Source: Symsagittifera roscoffensis (lineage: Eukaryota > Xenacoelomorpha > Acoela > Convolutidae). From it: 64,000 nucleotides of DNA. This document shows positions 36,101-44,404 of the stretch, in pieces. How positions within the stretch are numbered: position 1 is the stretch's first letter; each line of letters begins with the position of its first letter. A model generated the notes under the pieces. It searched no databases. It was not told the origin of the DNA and saw only the letters and a list, made by a program, of their open reading frames with translations. The stretch spans positions 38,535,682 through 38,599,681 of the forward strand of contig NC_087067.1 of the NCBI RefSeq assembly GCF_963678635.1, given 5' to 3'. Made by a program: the position numbers and the translations under genes.

Positions 36101-39100
36101 AGCTGCATTTTGTGGTTTTAGCTGATGTTTACTGTCAGTTCACTTCTTTTTCAAACCAAAGTAGCACATTTTACTGCTAAATTTTTGTGCAGTTTATCAG
36201 AGTTATAGTTTTTGAGGGCCCTTTAACTATTAAAACAGTTTAGCTCAATTTTTAAGAGATATTTACTATGCAACTGAGTCGATAACTTTTTTTAAATTTT
36301 TTTTCAGGTAGCTTGACCTTCGATTTCTTTTGAAGTTCTGTTCATTTCCTTTGTTAAAAAGAAAACAAATTCCACTATCGAACAGCACAACTGTAAGGGT
36401 CATGAAAAACATGGTCGACTTAGAAAGTTGGTTTCGATTTTAGGGTTTCCCAGCGGAGTAAAAAAAAAAACATTTATCTTTTCATCCAGTTTTTTTTTTC
36501 AAATTAGGTTCTTTTTTTTATCAAAAAAGTGTCAATCACAACTGTCTGTTGGCTATGTTTTCTCGTTAAGTTTGGGGAGTTTGAAAGTGGACAATTTTCC
36601 TTTCGCTGGATCAAATTATGCAGTTTTTGTACTTTTTTTGATGTTCAACGCAAAAACGCGGAATATTTTTCAGCTCAGTTAATTAGTCCAAGTTTGCCCA
36701 ATTCGTTTTCCTATTAGCATCAACTTATATTTTTAAGATTTGTTGAATGCAATGAAGACATTGATTGAGGTCGCATGTTTTTTCCAGCAAAAATGTTCAA
36801 ACTTGGGTCACGCTTAAATTTGAATTTTCGTTGCTTGATTTTGAGTTCTTTTTAGGTTCAATTTAAATTTATTTGCTAGAAAGAAGGCAACTTTTGATTC
36901 CCAATTTAGACAGGATATCGTGCGAAAAAAAAACTTGAATTACTTTAATTTTGAAATGTGTACTTATTAAGAGTAATGGACGTAGTGAAGACTGTTATAT
37001 AGGTCTTGGTGATTTTTTTGGTGTTTTTTTTCCAGGAAAATGTTCTAATGACTACAGATATGCATTCATACATTTATGAATACACTTAGGTATATATTCA
37101 TTGGTTGAGTTAAATTGAAATTCATCTGAAAGTGAGGTAAATAGCACACTCCAAATACAACTGTGGAAATGGCGCGAAAAAACGTGAACGATTTGTAGTG
37201 GAACATAATTTTTAGATTTCTAGCGGAATAAAAACTTTACCTATTTACACTTGCGAAGCAATGTGTTATTGTAAGAACTTTCTTTTTTTTTCCAACCTAA
37301 GTCGCAATATTGTTGCGGCTTTTGTTGCGACTAATTCGCAATTATTGTTGCAACTTAAAACAACATTATTTGCTGCATCGAATTGGCAATAAGATATTTT
37401 GTTGCACCTTTGATTTTTAGTTGAACCTTTACAGCTTATTGATAACATGTGCTTCTACATTTTAATCTAATAGTTATAAGTTTACACAGTCATCAAGTGA
37501 ACCGAAGAAAGCTATTTGTTTCAAAAAACATAACAATAATAAAATCTTTCAGAAATGTTCTTACTCAATGTTTCTCGCAATTTTTTGAAATGCATAATTT
37601 ATCCATAATGTGGCTTTATGATTTTCGATTTTTTACTTGCGAAATTGTATCTTTTTGTATTTGATGCTACTTTTGCTGCATCGAATTGTCAATTTTTTAG
37701 CATATGAAGTTGTAATTTTGATGGCTAGTTTTTAGGGATTTTAAGCATCCGTGGCTGCAATGTTAGTGCGTGAGTCTCAAATTTGCTAGGTCGCAGATTT
37801 AGGTAATTCGAGTTTTTGCTAAGCCACGAGTTTTTGCAAATTCGAGGCTTATATTTCTTCTTTTTCTTATGTCACTTGATAGAGCTAATTTTTGGTCGTG
37901 TTCTCTCAAGTGTTTGCGAAGCGCGGCTTCGTCTCTGTGTGATCCAGTGTTCTCAAGTTGGTTTATTATTATCAAAAACCGCCAATCATAAATTTTGCTA
38001 GAAATTAAAAGAGCTTAAATCGTATCTATTTTTTCCTTGGAAATTCGAAGATTGAGTTTTTTCCAACAAAGTCAGTGTTTTTTTCCTGTTTACTTGCGTT
38101 CATTACTCTTTTCCAACTGTCAGTTGGCTATGTTTAGATAATCAAGCGATAAAATTTTAACTATTGAAACAGTTTTCTCTATTAAAACAGTGTTTATCCG
38201 AGTTCTTGGAATTGATCCATGTTTCTCCAATTGGATAATTTAATCGAAGAAATAACGTTTTTACTCAAAATAATTGAAAATGTTTCAGAAATATTTGGTT
38301 TTTTGTTTCGCAGAAACAGTAATTTATTGCATCGGAAAGCATCAGTCGTTTCAAAAACCTCTAGCTTTTCATGGCAAATTCAAAGATTTTTCCGGCGTTT
38401 TTTCAATGAGTTGATTTATACTGTTTGAACGGTCTGTTATGGGTCGAAATTCATTTTTGTTTTATTTTGTCAGTTAATTGTCTATTAAGAGTCAATGAAC
38501 GCTGTGAACACTCTTACAAAGGCCATGATGTTTTTTGTTCATAATTTTGTTCACGCTATATCTTTTTTTCGTGGTTTGATTTCTGTTTTTTTTCCTTGTT
38601 CAGTTAATTTCTTTTGTTAAAACTCCATTATTAAACTGCAAATGTAATCGAATTTTAATTTCGAAAGTAGATTTTATTTTCAAATTTCCGTTTCCTCAAA
38701 TTGGTTAATTATATCGAAAAAAGGTGATATGTTTTTTTATTATATGAAATTCGAAGCAATTTTTTCCAACTGTCTAAAAGGCAGATGCTTCGAACCTTTT
38801 TTCGCAAAACTTAAAACAAAACTATTAGATATCACTCGATCTGACCTGAAGTTTCATGGTCTCATCTAGATTCGTGACGAAAAGTTGACGCCGAAAGTTA
38901 CTCCGCGACCATGTGGTCAAAAAATAAATGCATGATTTAAGTTATTATCGAATTGAGCAATTTTATTAGTGAAACGAACCAAAACCGATTTTTTTATCGT
39001 AAACTGAAGTGAAAATAGGGAACAAGTATGATATTTGTTTCTCATAAATGAAGATGGGCTCTGCAGAAATATTTATTTGCCTTCAAATCTTCAGAATTTT

Positions 39101-39924
39101 TAGTATTTCATATAACTGTTGGTGGGACCCAAATTGCTTACTTGGTTTTTCTAGGGACCAAACTGTCAAACTTGCATCAAAATTAGAAAAAAAAATCGTT
39201 TTATTTAGGAAGGGACGAATGTGTCGATCGAAAATGTGCGTGATGTGAGCCAGTTCCTGACTAGTCTGAAGCATTGCAAGAAGGACTTGGAGGAGGAGAG
39301 GGCGGCGGCTGCGAGGGAGGAGGCCAAGCAGAAGAAGGCCGAACAGGAGAAGAAGCGCAAAGAGGAGAAGAAGGCAGAGAAGAAAAACCTTAACGACATT
39401 GACGGTCAGTTGATTAGTCATAAACTATGTGGTCAATATCCACTTCGTTCATTGCTGTATTTTATCTGATTTCTTAACCCCTGCAACCATAGCTATTTGT
39501 TTATTTGTGAAAGATCATCAAGGTGATGAATTTATTCTATAAATATCAAAGGAACAATTTTTCAACGAATATCAGTGTTTTTTTCGGTAGCCTTGAGTTC
39601 CTTACTTATGCAACTGTCTGATGGCTATCTTTGGTCTAAGCAAATTTTAAACATCATTTTTAATCGATTCCAAATGGTCGATTTGTTAATTAGTTATTAT
39701 TTTTCATTTATTTTTCAGCTATGGGCGACAGCGAGACTGGTATTCTGGATAACGTGCTCAGCAATGTGCCCCAGGCCAGAGCCAAGAGAGCCCAGAGGTC
39801 AGGTGGTGGGGGAGGGGCAGGGGGCGGCAGAAGTGCGGCGAACAAGAGGGCCGTGCTGACCCGTCGACAGAGCCAGCTAGGAATGTCTCCGGGAGGCAGC
39901 AAACAAATGGTCATGGCGAGCTGA
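9102..39924 (+). CDS. Diaphanous-related formin (25 exons)
   Basis: Exons: 9102-9125, 9544-9759, 10030-10171, 10550-10727, 10994-11047, 11222-11572, 11775-12033, 12535-12630, 12957-13196, 13943-14097, 15860-16016, 16866-16943, 17138-17221, 17302-17353, 20148-20399, 26919-27397, 28156-28297, 28629-28724, 29079-29239, 29599-29733, 30214-30369, 31068-31209, 35856-36076, 39209-39404, 39719-39924. They sum to 4,272 bases, an intact 1,423-residue frame. An in-frame TGA 18 bases before the ATG supports the start; exon 1 encodes MKKRKDKN. The order GBD/FH3, FH1, FH2, DAD is that of Rho-GTPase-regulated Diaphanous formins, which nucleate and elongate unbranched actin filaments on profilin-actin. FH2 and DAD identify the class. 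The N-terminal half is divergent, with no clear counterpart to part of the usual armadillo repeats. All donors are GT except the one after exon 15 (GA). Length is close to mammalian DIAPH1 (about 1,270). Exon edges were set by phase and reading frame, so single-exon errors are possible. Confidence 0.9.
14194..15049 (+). repeat. tRNA-like repeat family A, split by MITE family 1
   Basis: The head near 14194-14340 (AACACTAGCGTAGCG, TATTAGTGTGAC, GCTTTATTTGTGGCTAG) and the tail near 14842-15049 (AGGTAGCAGGTTCGAATCTG with B-box core GGTTCGAATC, then GAGGCTTATTTC, AGCTAGTGTTTGAGCAGC) are parts of one family A unit. Between them, about 14381-14831, sits a MITE family 1 copy with both termini (GATGAACGTAG and GCATTCATTGACTC). 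This reads as a MITE inserted into an older tRNA-like repeat, all inside formin intron 10. Confidence 0.5.
15341..15727 (+). mobile_element. MITE family 1, near full length
   Basis: 5' end GTGTCGATGAACGTA at 15341 and 3' end TGCATTCATTGACTC, about 387 bp, are imperfect inverted repeats of each other. Internal blocks 'aaaatttgttcaggct', 'cactattgagcagcg' and 'caaagagct' are shared with the other copies. It lies in formin intron 10, 130 bp before exon 11. Confidence 0.65.
16866..17353 (+). other. Formin exons 12-14: linker and short coiled coil
   Basis: Exon 12 codes a Ser/Gly/Ala/Lys-rich linker (26 residues). Exons 13-14 code about 45 residues with heptad-like hydrophobics (TLELEVQLSECEKILNELVEK), likely the coiled coil that precedes FH1 in Diaphanous proteins. 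Exon 14 ends in phase 1, which fits the phase-1 acceptors of both exon 15 and exon 16, so exon 15 could be a cassette. Confidence 0.7.
17881..18900 (+). repeat. Tandem copies of MITE family 1 with shared flank
   Basis: A unit of about 482 bp is repeated: 'aggcatttaata...caaatagcaggaaaattaaat' at 17881 recurs at 18362, and each is followed by TTTAAGAGTAATGAACGTA (17961; 18441) and the usual MITE body. A third partial 5' end begins near 18825. Identity is high but imperfect. It lies in formin intron 14. Confidence 0.6.
19385..19730 (+). repeat. tRNA-like interspersed repeat, family A
   Basis: The order is: head CACTAGCGAGCTTGGTCGC, the 'gtcgcaaataaaag' block, GCGTCCGTGGTTAGTATGTT (A-box-like), CTAGGTCGCAGTTGG-TTAGATTCC (degraded B box), GTGGCTTATTTCTTC, and tail GTTCTCGCTAGTATTAGCGAAGC, GCCTCTGTGT. 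Other copies lie at 31.6-32.1, 35.2, 37.2-37.9 and 41.25 kb, with tail-only scraps at 24.4 and 47.2 kb. Confidence 0.55.
20148..20399 (+). other. Formin exon 15: FH1 part 1
   Basis: Acceptor TTTTTAG, phase 1 at both ends if the donor is CCAG|GAAAGT. It opens with a basic lead (KTGFKSSKNSP) and then about four 16-residue units of eight prolines plus A-P-P-V-V-A-G-G. The DNA unit is 48 bp and nearly identical between copies, showing recent tandem growth. Poly-proline tracts bind profilin-actin and SH3/WW proteins. The only GT donor nearby (GGAAA|GTTTTT) would leave phase 2 and cannot join exon 16. Reading through instead ends after K-F-F-F-E-D, which would give a protein without FH2. Confidence 0.75.
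20501..23250 (+). repeat. Exact 1,375-bp tandem duplication in formin intron 15
   Basis: Copy 1 is 20501-21875 and copy 2 is 21876-23250. Every point I compared matches at an offset of 1,375, including three open frames that translate identically. The unit contains a truncated MITE family 1 head (GTTAATGAACGTAGTG), a MITE family 3 copy (about 20805-21135 and 22180-22510) and a family B repeat tail (TTTCGGCTTATG). The junction shares only a T with the flanks, so it is a simple direct duplication. It is either very young or an assembly artefact. Confidence 0.9.
23251..24714. repeat. Intron 15: family B and family A repeat scraps
   Basis: A family B head lies at 23305-23370 (AACAAGGGTTTTGAAATCGG, TATATAACTTTGTTCACAG). 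A B-box sequence TGTGGTTCGAATCCAGCC lies near 23602. A family A tail lies at about 24434-24470 (CGCTAGTGGTGCGAAGCTC, CCTCTGTGTT). No coding exon is recognised. Confidence 0.45.
24715..25215 (+). repeat. ATTT-rich low-complexity tract
   Basis: TTTA/TTTATG tetranucleotide runs alternate with a partly duplicated segment ('ttcatttagttttgctttta' near 24869 and 25172). The apparent Tyr/Phe/Leu-rich open frames here come from the TTTA repeat and are not genes. Confidence 0.8.
25560..26460 (+). repeat. 76-bp minisatellite, about 11 copies
   Basis: The core TATACATGTGTTAGTACGAT recurs with 76-base spacing (cores near 25731, 25806, 25882, 25958, 26034, 26110, 26186, 26262, 26338, 26414); earlier units are less regular. 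Other parts of the unit are 'gctctagaactgttatttca' and 'ctttgtcaatatagcaaaa'. It ends about 460 bp before FH1 exon 16. There are no unique spacers, so it is not a CRISPR array. Confidence 0.9.
26919..27397 (+). other. Formin exon 16: FH1 part 2 and FH2 start
   Basis: Acceptor GTTTAG, phase 1, with a basic lead (KKSSNIPSPP) parallel to exon 15. It codes about eight 13-residue units of G-M-G-G-G plus eight prolines, then shorter proline runs, then PPVKKQRHPDAPQ and KMFWKK, which begins FH2. The donor AAG|GTGAGG is phase 0. The shared acceptor phase, matching lead and same repeat logic suggest exons 15 and 16 arose by exon duplication. The other five frames of this GC-rich block are open by composition only. 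Confidence 0.85.
28023..28155 (+). repeat. Dispersed repeat ending at formin exon 17 acceptor
   Basis: It matches 8487-8600 (AACGCAGAAGAAAC, GGTTGGAACATTCTGTGCTA, GGCTATCCTTGTT). Twelve bases after the last shared block comes the acceptor GCTTTCAG at 28148-28155. Confidence 0.55.
31580..32075 (+). repeat. tRNA-like repeat, family A (intron 22)
   Basis: Head CACAAGCATAGCTTGTG at 31588 followed by TCCAACCTAAGTCGCAAAT; B-box-like GGGTTTGAACCTGG near 31819; tail GCTTGTGTAAGCGAAGTGC near 32039. Head CACAAGC and tail GCTTGTG are exact inverses. Confidence 0.45.
32080..33580. repeat. Repeat-derived intron sequence related to 48.3-48.7 kb
   Basis: The block TTTGTGCTCGGTGTGGTTTT near 32136 and downstream blocks ('gcgagcggcgatttaatc'-like near 32363, 'ggggggatattttcaa' near 32485) parallel 48350-48720, the spacer of the 47.8-50.0 kb element. 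A short direct repeat (GGGCAGTCGGAAC, at 32554 and 32592) follows. 32800-33580 contains a family A head scrap near 33047 and otherwise nothing recognised. Confidence 0.4.
33690..34605 (-). pseudogene. Decayed FLYWCH/MULE-type transposase
   Basis: The minus strand first shows (near 34510-34600) a C-x5-C then HDHD pattern with ITTDGEYFIETIGEHDHD between, typical of FLYWCH zinc fingers (W-x-C...C-x-A...H-x-H). Much further on (near 33710-33880) comes ARTTNTVEGRHYCKQSYI and then HPSILQSKLQ. That resembles the conserved end of MULE-related transposases and FLYWCH proteins (R-T-N-N-x-x-E-G-W-H...H-P-S-I). Frame changes and stops between the two ends show it is dead. It lies antisense in formin intron 22. 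The family call rests on motif recall. Confidence 0.45.
34604..34750. repeat. Short hairpin-forming inverted repeat
   Basis: AAAGACAAACAAATATTAGT at 34604 pairs with the segment ending ATTTGTTTGTCTTT at 34749. The arms are about 31 bases with few mismatches around a loop of about 83 bases. It may be a short MITE or a processed hairpin in intron RNA. Confidence 0.6.
35160..35585 (+). repeat. Family A tRNA-like repeat plus 60-bp tandem duplication
   Basis: The body at 35187-35467 has the 'gctcgcaaataaaatgctca' block, ACGTCCGTTGCTGAGAGG (A-box-like), a degraded B box (CTGGTTCGGAACG) and tail CTTTGCGAAACGCAGCTTCG. Directly after, AAGGCATTATAAACGGAA occurs at 35465 and again at 35525, a two-copy 60-bp direct repeat with a third partial unit (TGCTCCCAAG). 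Confidence 0.55.
36300..38800 (+). repeat. Cluster of MITE 1 and family A copies (intron 23)
   Basis: MITE 1 pieces lie at about 36300-36545 (body), 36967-37240 (5' end AAGAGTAATGGACGTAG), 37965-38110 (3' end GCGTTCATTACTC) and 38487-38790 (5' end AAGAGTCAATGAACG). A family A repeat is split between 37244-37330 (head CACTTGCGAAGC) and 37741-37940 (TAGGTCGCAGATTTAGG, tail AAGTGTTTGCGAAGC, CTCTGTGTGA). No exon is seen. Confidence 0.55.
39209..39404 (+). other. Formin exon 24: charged helix after FH2
   Basis: It codes 65 residues, first DVSQFLTSLKHCKKDLEEE, then an almost continuous Lys/Glu/Ala helix ending KKNLNDID. In Diaphanous proteins the same position holds the basic helix linking FH2 to the DAD. 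Acceptor TTTAG phase 0, donor GACG|GTCAGT phase 1. Confidence 0.85.
39719..39924 (+). other. Formin exon 25: DAD and C-terminus
   Basis: It begins GDSETGILDNVLSNV, matching the DAD core (G-D-E-T-G-V-M-D-x-L-L-x-x-L), then a basic patch (RAKRAQR) and a Gly-rich tail ending in a TGA stop at 39922-39924. In the family, DAD binds the N-terminal FH3 region for autoinhibition and Rho-GTP releases it. Ile replaces the Met of the usual MDxLL motif, a mild change. Confidence 0.9.
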
Positions 39925-40884
39925 GGATAACATATCCTGGGTATTAACGAGGAATTACCCCCTCGCTTCCAGGGGACATGACCTCAATGAATAACCCCCT
40001 GGTACTCACTAGGATCACGTGACGTCATCATATTAATGACACATCGGAATGTTCTCTGTAGATCAGATGAATTTATCATTTAATTTCAAAAATAATAAGA
40101 CTATTTTACTATTTCGTGTTGAAACCTTGTATTTCCGACATTTAAATTGACCAATTGAAGGCTCATATGATCAGACACATTTCCATAGCTTTTCGTTTCA
40201 TTGTTTGGTTTCATTGTCGTAGATTATTCTTTATTAATGAGCTTGTTTATACAGTTGCTAGATGGGATTAGTAAAACTCTATTTCTAATAATTTAAATCA
40301 ATCTTCCATTTGAATAAACTACTGGCTCTCATGGCACAAATGTTGTAAAAATACATTTATTTTCAATCTATTCGTTTTTACTCAGTCTGCAAAGCTTAAA
40401 TTACTAAGTGAAAATATTAGGATTTTTTATTAGGAACCGTGAAATCCAAGAGTTACATGAATTGCAAAAATATCCACTGAAACAATCCCGATAGATTTTT
40501 TGTAAATACAGCTGCAAAAATAAAATTAAAAACTGGATCTTGGACGGAATTTTGCTCCAGAGAATGTCAACTCTAAAAAAGTTAAACTTAACGGAGCAAT
40601 AACTCTTGTGGGACTGTCCGACTTCTGTGCACCTGCAAATCTCTGGCACCTTTTTTATGCCGTTTCGGAAATGCCTCCAATCAAAAATTAATGAACGTAT
40701 TTCGAGAAGGGGAAGGACAGAAAGTAATTGTGACTACCAGAAATACCAGATCCAGTGGTTTTCTCATCCAGATGAGATCTTAATTATTCAAACACCTTTT
40801 GTGTTGACTTATCGGTCTGAAAATATGCAAATTTCAGCTTGAGCAGCGTAATAAAATTAGACAGAACAATATCTTAAAGAAAAA
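39925..40884 (+). other. Formin 3' UTR and short intergenic gap
   Basis: AATAAA at 40313-40318, about 390 bases after the stop, is the best poly(A) signal. 40320-40884 shows no convincing coding sequence and probably holds the promoter of the next transcription unit. Confidence 0.5.
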
Positions 40885-40987
40885 ATGAGCCAGTGGCTTC
40901 AAAATAAGAAAGAGCTAACAGCTTTGTTGTTGTCCGGTTTCTCCGGCTTGCAGAACCTACCCTCTATCAATTTTGAGAACTTTGCAG
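40885..40987 (+). CDS. Candidate first coding exon, unknown gene
   Basis: ATG at 40885 opens a 34-codon frame (MSQWLQNKKELTALLLSG, then FSGLQNLPSINFENFA) that stops at a perfect donor GCAG|GTAAGT in phase 1. Composition and helix-like pattern are protein-like and unlike the flanking repeats. A possible later exon at 44332-44399 (VPTEKLAQIVNTIKKEFHRR within it, donor AG|GTAATT) starts in phase 0, so at least one more exon would be needed to join them. I do not recognise the family. A stand-alone start exon is easy to predict falsely. Confidence 0.35.
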
Positions 40988-41249
40988 GTAAGTGAGTCAT
41001 TCGCGAAAGTGATGTAAATTAACTAAAAGCTAGTCTGTGAATTATTTTGGGGGATTTCTTTTACCCGAATGAAACTTGGGACCGGTGATTGCAAGATATA
41101 ACACTAGCGATACCTTGTAGTATCATTGACAATGATACTACAATGCCACTTTTACAAGAAAATATAAGTGCTCTAAGTTTTGGTGGCAATTTAATCGCTG
41201 ATGTGGCCTTGTCAATTTAATATCAAATGCTGTGAAATCTGATTACACT

Positions 41250-41585
41250 TGCGATCAGCGTAGTGTTTTATTACGAACTTTCTGCATTTCTAACCTAACT
41301 TGCAAATAAAAGTATTCACTTATTTGAAAGTTTCACCGTAGCATTGGAAATTGCATAGCATCTGTTTGCTGCTTTATTTGTGGCTAGTGTTTGGTGTCTA
41401 CTAAACTTCCGTGGCTGATTGGTTAATGCGTGAGAACCTTAATCTCTAGGTCGCAGGTTCGAATCTCAGAGGTAGCCGAATTTTTACTAATTCGAAGCTT
41501 ATTTCTATTTTTTTGTTATTGCGTTTTATAGAGCTGCTTTTTGTCGTGTTCTCGCGAGTGTTTGCGAAGCTTTGCCTCTGTATCT
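41250..41585 (+). repeat. tRNA-like repeat family A, best-preserved copy
   Basis: Head CACTTGCGATCAGCGTAG; 'cttgcaaataaaag'; GCTTTATTTGTGGCTAG; A-box-like TGGCTGATTGGTTAATGCG; intact B box GGTTCGAATCTC at 41456; CGAAGCTTATTTC; tail CTCGCGAGTGTTTGCGAAGC; GCCTCTGTAT. The pol III-like internal promoter suggests a tRNA-derived SINE body. The matching ends look more like a DNA-transposon derivative. Confidence 0.6.
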
Positions 41586-43611
41586 AAAATTGGGCTTATT
41601 TTATCAAAATAGTTGTCTTTCAGAGATTTTTGTAAATCAAAAGAGCTTTAAGGTCATATAATTTTTTGAAATTTTACAAGAAAAAATGAATTATGTTTTA
41701 GTTTCTTTGAATTCGTTGAATTTTTCTCCATCTATCTGTTGGTTAAATCTTAATTCATCAAATGGATCAATTAGTTTCATGCTCCAGTGTGAAAATAAAT
41801 CCCCAATTCAAAAATGTTCTAAATAAATTTTGCAATATTTTTGAAATGCATAGTTTATGCACAATTTAATTTTATGCGTTCCAATCCATTACATGTCAGA
41901 TAATTGTGTTGCCTGAATTTTATTACATTCTTAGTTTTTACATGCTAAGTTTGTGCTTGTATTTGCTTTCAAGCTGCTTTTTGCTGTTTTCTGGCTTGCA
42001 TCGGCAAAGTTCCAGCGTAGCATCTAAGTACCAACTTCAAAAAGATTTTGGTGTTATTTGGATTACGAAAGCATTTTACGTAAAATTGCTTAAAGCCTCG
42101 CTTTTCTGAATAATCAGAATAATTTTCAGATGCTATTTGATTTGGTTTTTAAAGTATGTTTTAAGAAAAAAACGGGGTTTTTGAAGCCGTAGCACTGCAA
42201 TACAACTTGAAAAACAAAAATTGTTTTTGTGCTAGTAGGATCGAGTTTTCCGAGCGCGGTTTTCTATGGAAATAATTGAAAACAAAAAAGTAAAAAATAA
42301 ATTACTAAGCTTAGTTAACCTTAAAAACTATTGTTTAGGTTTTCAGGTTAATTGCGGTTATCGAGAATCCCAATTCTTTGTTTACACAACAAGCAAGCGA
42401 AAAAGCATTGTGTTATGTAGCAAATAAGGTTTTATTTCCATTCAAATACACAAAATACAAATTCTTGAATCAAGACTGAATGTGAGTTGATTAAACTTGC
42501 GATTAGCGTGCGATTAGCGTGATTGGTTAATGCATGAGAACCTTAATCTCTAGGTCGCAGGTTCGAATCTCAGAGGTAGCCGAATTTTTACTAATTCGAA
42601 GCTTATTTCTATTTTTTTGTTATTGCGTTTTATAGAGCTGCTTTTTGTCGTGTTCTCGCGAGTGTTTGCGAAGCTTTGCCTCTGTATCTAAAATTGGGCT
42701 TATTTTATCAAAATAGTTGTCTTTCAGAGATTTTTGTAAATCAAAAGAGCTTTAAGGTCATATAATTTTTTGAAATTTTACAAGAAAAAATGAATTATGT
42801 TTTAGTTTCTTTGAATTCGTTGAATTTTTCTCCATCTATCTGTTGGTTAAATCTTAATTCATCAAATGGATCAATTAGTTTCATGCTCCAGTGTGAAAAT
42901 AAATCCCCAATTCAAAAATGTTCTAAATAAATTTTGCAATATTTTTGAAATGCATAGTTTATGCACAATTTAATTTTATGCGTTCCAATCCATTACATGT
43001 CAGATAATTGTGTTGCCTGAATTTTATTACATTCTTAGTTTTTACATGCTAAGTTTGTGCTTGTATTTGCTTTCAAGCTGCTTTTTGCTGTTTTCTTGCT
43101 TGCATCGGCAAAGTTCCAGCGTAGCATCTAAGTACCAACTTCAAAAAGATTTTGGTGTTATTTGGATTACGAAAGCATTTTACGTAAAATTGCTTAAAGC
43201 CTCGCTTTTCTGAATAATCAGAATAATTTTCAGATGCTATTTGATTTGGTTTTTAAAGTATGTTTTAAGAAAAAAACGGGGTTTTTGAAGCCGTAGCACT
43301 GCAATACAACTTGAAAAACAAAAATTGTTTTTGTGCTAGTAGGATCGAGTTTTCCGAGCGCGGTTTTCTATGGAAATAATTGAAAACAAAAAAGTAAAAA
43401 ATAAATTACTAAGCTTAGTTAACCTTAAAAACTATTGTTTAGGTTTTCAGGTTAATTGCGGTTATCGAGAATCCCAATTCTTTGTTTACACAACAAGCAA
43501 GCGAAAAAGCATTGTGTTATGTAGCAAATAAGGTTTTATTTCCATTCAAATACACAAAATACAAATTCTTGAATCAAGACTGAATGTGAGTTGATTAAAC
43601 TTGCGATTAGC
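41417..43611 (+). repeat. 1,104-bp tandem duplication, near identical
   Basis: 41417-42520 is repeated at 42521-43611 with offset 1,104. I noted two substitutions (41430 G/A; 41986 G/T) in about 1.09 kb. The junction has a micro-repeat (GCGATTAGCGT twice). Each copy carries the B-box half of a family A repeat and a 67-codon open frame with no recognisable motif. Confidence 0.9.
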
Positions 43612-43623
43612 AAGGGTTATATG

Positions 43624-43940
43624 CAGGGGAGGATTTAGGGGGAGCAGACCCCCCTCCCCTCAGTGATTCGACCCTGCGGACCCAAAGGGTACCCCCTTTG
43701 TACTATTTTAAGGTATCCATTTTTAGAAACGGGCCCTAAATTTTTCTAAAGGCGCCAATATTTACTAATTTTGAGTGGAAAACACGCGCCAAGAACGCGA
43801 TTTTTTGGTCAAAATTTTCTAAAAAGTGCCGATAAACGCCCTTTTTGCAAAAAAGCCTAAAAAAATCAGTTTTTTTTAAAAAACTTTGCATGCGGCGCAG
43901 AATTTTTGGTCAAAACAGGGTCTTTGCAGTGACACATGAT
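43624..43940 (+). mobile_element. MITE family 3
   Basis: 5' end GCAGGGGAGGATTTAGGGGG, then 'gacccaaagggtaccccc', 'aaggtatccatttttag', 'aaggcgcc', a GTGGAAAACACGCGCCAAG block, 'tttggtcaaaattttctaa' and GCATGCGGCGCAG. The same blocks in the same order occur at 20805-21135 (and its duplicate) and, inverted, at 53018-53400. The family's other end is GAAATTCCTAGATCCGCGCC, an imperfect inverse of the 5' end. Confidence 0.65.
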
Positions 43941-44404
43941 TTTACGTAACTTTTATGAAATGAACTAAAAACCGAAGAAGACATATTTTTACTTTTTTTT
44001 ACTAGGATCGTTGACATTTTTCGTTTTGTTTGCTGGCTATGTTTTATTTCGTTTTTGAAAGATATCTGCTGAATAAAAAATCGTTTGATCTAAAGCCAAT
44101 TAGAGTTTAGTTCACTGTTAATTTAAAGATTAAAAGTCAGGATGATTACTAAATCATATCAAATCTCTCAATTTTGTATGTTCAGTCGATAGTTGCCGTC
44201 AACCAAACACTAGAAAAAATATCATAAGAGGAGAGAAATAAGACATTTCTTTCAGTATTGACGAGGTCAGTTATGAGATAAATTTATGAGTTAAAAAAAT
44301 TTATTGTTAGGCATTAGAGGGTAGATAAAAGGCTGACAATGTGCCCACTGAAAAACTAGCCCAGATAGTCAATACCATCAAAAAAGAATTTCATCGAAGG
44401 TAAT

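Noticed and set aside
36428..36717. Frames of 62-84 codons in intron 23
   Set aside because: They lie inside MITE family 1 sequence, and the same blocks occur in other copies with different frames.
41440..41470. Functional tRNA gene
   Set aside because: A clear B box and A-box-like sequence are present, but I cannot form a cloverleaf and the segment is part of a dispersed repeat.
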